Source: Chryseobacterium sp. OSA05B
GTDB lineage: Bacteria; Bacteroidota; Bacteroidia; Flavobacteriales; Weeksellaceae
Direction: 5' to 3'
DNA: 64,000 nt
Assembly: GCF_019970065.1 (NCBI RefSeq)
Contig: NZ_JAHXYH010000001.1
Span: forward strand, 1 to 64,000
The number at the start of each line of letters is the position of its first letter. Position 1 is the first letter of the stretch. This document shows positions 63,323 to 64,000 of this stretch, one piece after another. The position numbers and the translations under genes were made by a program. The notes under the pieces were generated by a model that saw only the letters and a list, made by a program, of their open reading frames with translations, did not search any database and was not told the origin of the DNA.

Positions 63323-63727
63323 TCAATCCAAAATTAGTCTAATATTCTTGTGTGATTCTATAATTTCAATTAAAATTTCAAAGAGTGTCTGACCTTTCCC
63401 TGAAAGCAGTTCATCCAGTTTTTGTTGAATTAATTCTACGTTAAAAGGTTTTCCCTGTCTGATTTTATTTTCGTAAAAAATACGGGTCGTTTCAAGTCCG
63501 AGATTTTCTCTTGATTTCTGGGATGCTTTCCATATGACCTCAACTTTATCTTTGTTTTCAAATACTCCGAAACCATCGTACAGGATATCATCGAAGCCAT
63601 CGAGTGTTCCTACTTTCCAGTCTGTATCTTTCATGAATACCAAAGAAGCTTCATCATAGAATCCGGCCAGATCTGAGAAACGGCTTCCATTGATTGTGAT
63701 TATTTTATTTTGATCTAAATTCAACAT
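63323..63727 (-). CDS. Barstar-like (ribonuclease inhibitor) protein
   Basis: A 134-residue acidic protein with the barstar-type order: KIITINGSRFSDLAGFYDE, then WKVGTLDGFDDILYDGFG, then a late helix and strand (IIESHKNIRLIL). Barstars bind and block RNases of the barnase type. No RNase toxin gene is visible nearby, so it is an orphan immunity protein or has another partner. It starts at an ATG ending at 63727. Confidence 0.65.
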   Translation of the reverse strand: MLNLDQNKIITINGSRFSDLAGFYDEASLVFMKDTDWKVGTLDGFDDILYDGFGVFENKDKVEVIWKASQKSRENLGLETTRIFYENKIRQGKPFNVELIQQKLDELLSGKGQTLFEILIEIIESHKNIRLILD

Positions 63728-63825
63728 CTTACTTGTAAGATTTATTCCGTAAATATAAAAAAAGGGTTTTCTTGTGACTAAGTTATCTAATAAAAATTCA
63801 CATTTTTATCAATCATGCATTAAGG

Positions 63826-63998
63826 ATTTAACGCAAAGTTTTCATTCCAATACTGCATATTTTGAGGAGGCAAAGAAGGAATCAATTAACATTGATTCGA
63901 TTAAGCCGCGTATTATCCACTCGCTTCATTGGCGACGTAGTCGAGCTCTTTGCATTCCTTTAAATTCAACATCGTCTAAAGTAAAAACTTTGCGTCAA
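63826..63998. repeat. MITE-like inverted-repeat element M4 (at the window edge)
   Basis: TTTAACGCAAAGTTTTC (63827-) is mirrored by AAAAACTTTGCGTCAAAA near the window end. The inside is AT-rich with no gene. The element may continue past 64,000. Confidence 0.5.
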
Positions 63999-64000
63999 AA

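Overview
The window reads as chromosomal DNA of a Chryseobacterium-like member of the Bacteroidota (Flavobacteriia, Weeksellaceae). The reasons are low GC with AT-rich spacers, Bacteroidota promoter boxes (TAnnTTTG) instead of Shine-Dalgarno sites, a type IX secretion sorting tail, LytS/LytTR and ECF-sigma regulation, monomeric isocitrate dehydrogenase, and a class A beta-lactamase of the Chryseobacterium type. Species is not assigned. No rRNA, tRNA, prophage, CRISPR array or classical insertion sequence was found.

Layout. 1-11,554 is an almost wholly minus-strand block: a secreted peptidase start, DoxX, and many small SRPBCC/AHSA1, VOC/PhnB and DinB proteins with an SDR, an alpha/beta hydrolase, a Crp/Fnr regulator, a DUF763 protein and cytosolic thiol peroxidase. 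11,885-15,776 holds a T9SS-tailed protein, a secreted protein and icd. 16,042-22,315 holds a divergent HxlR/SDR pair, then a haem/P460 protein, a lipoprotein, a LytS/LytTR two-component system, a DUF1223 protein and DoxX. 22,627-37,746 holds metallo-beta-lactamase-fold hydrolases, an aldo/keto reductase with an AraC regulator, an S41 peptidase, two paralogous sigma-factor/membrane-protein pairs, a GapN-like dehydrogenase, a periplasmic thiol peroxidase and cell-envelope proteins. 37,865-41,100 holds hutU with a duplicated 3' end, and a DUF559 nuclease gene inside inverted repeats. 41,189-47,661 holds an outer-membrane barrel, a divergent ECF sigma locus, a hydroxyacid dehydrogenase and pcm. 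47,801-64,000 holds an oxidoreductase, a GH5 glycosidase, the beta-lactamase, 3-hydroxyacyl-CoA dehydrogenase, pheT, an M23 peptidase, dnaN, dgkA, secreted proteins, an SGNH hydrolase and a barstar-like protein.

The most interesting signals lie between or around genes. (1) A DUF559 endonuclease gene sits inside ~50-60 bp terminal inverted repeats, and its last codons are read from one repeat. (2) Two promoters flanking the LytS/LytTR genes share a 17-bp motif at exactly the same distance (56 bp) from identical -7 boxes, which suggests a small haem/thiol regulon. (3) A nested palindrome between the DUF6249 gene and an ECF sigma gene looks like two mirror-image ECF promoters. (4) About a dozen intergenic tracts of different sequence all have a 7-bp period, some supplying start or stop codons. 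(5) A 111-bp second copy of the hutU 3' end differs almost only at synonymous sites, so it looks like the residue of allelic recombination. (6) Several families of MITE-like hairpin elements occupy most long spacers.
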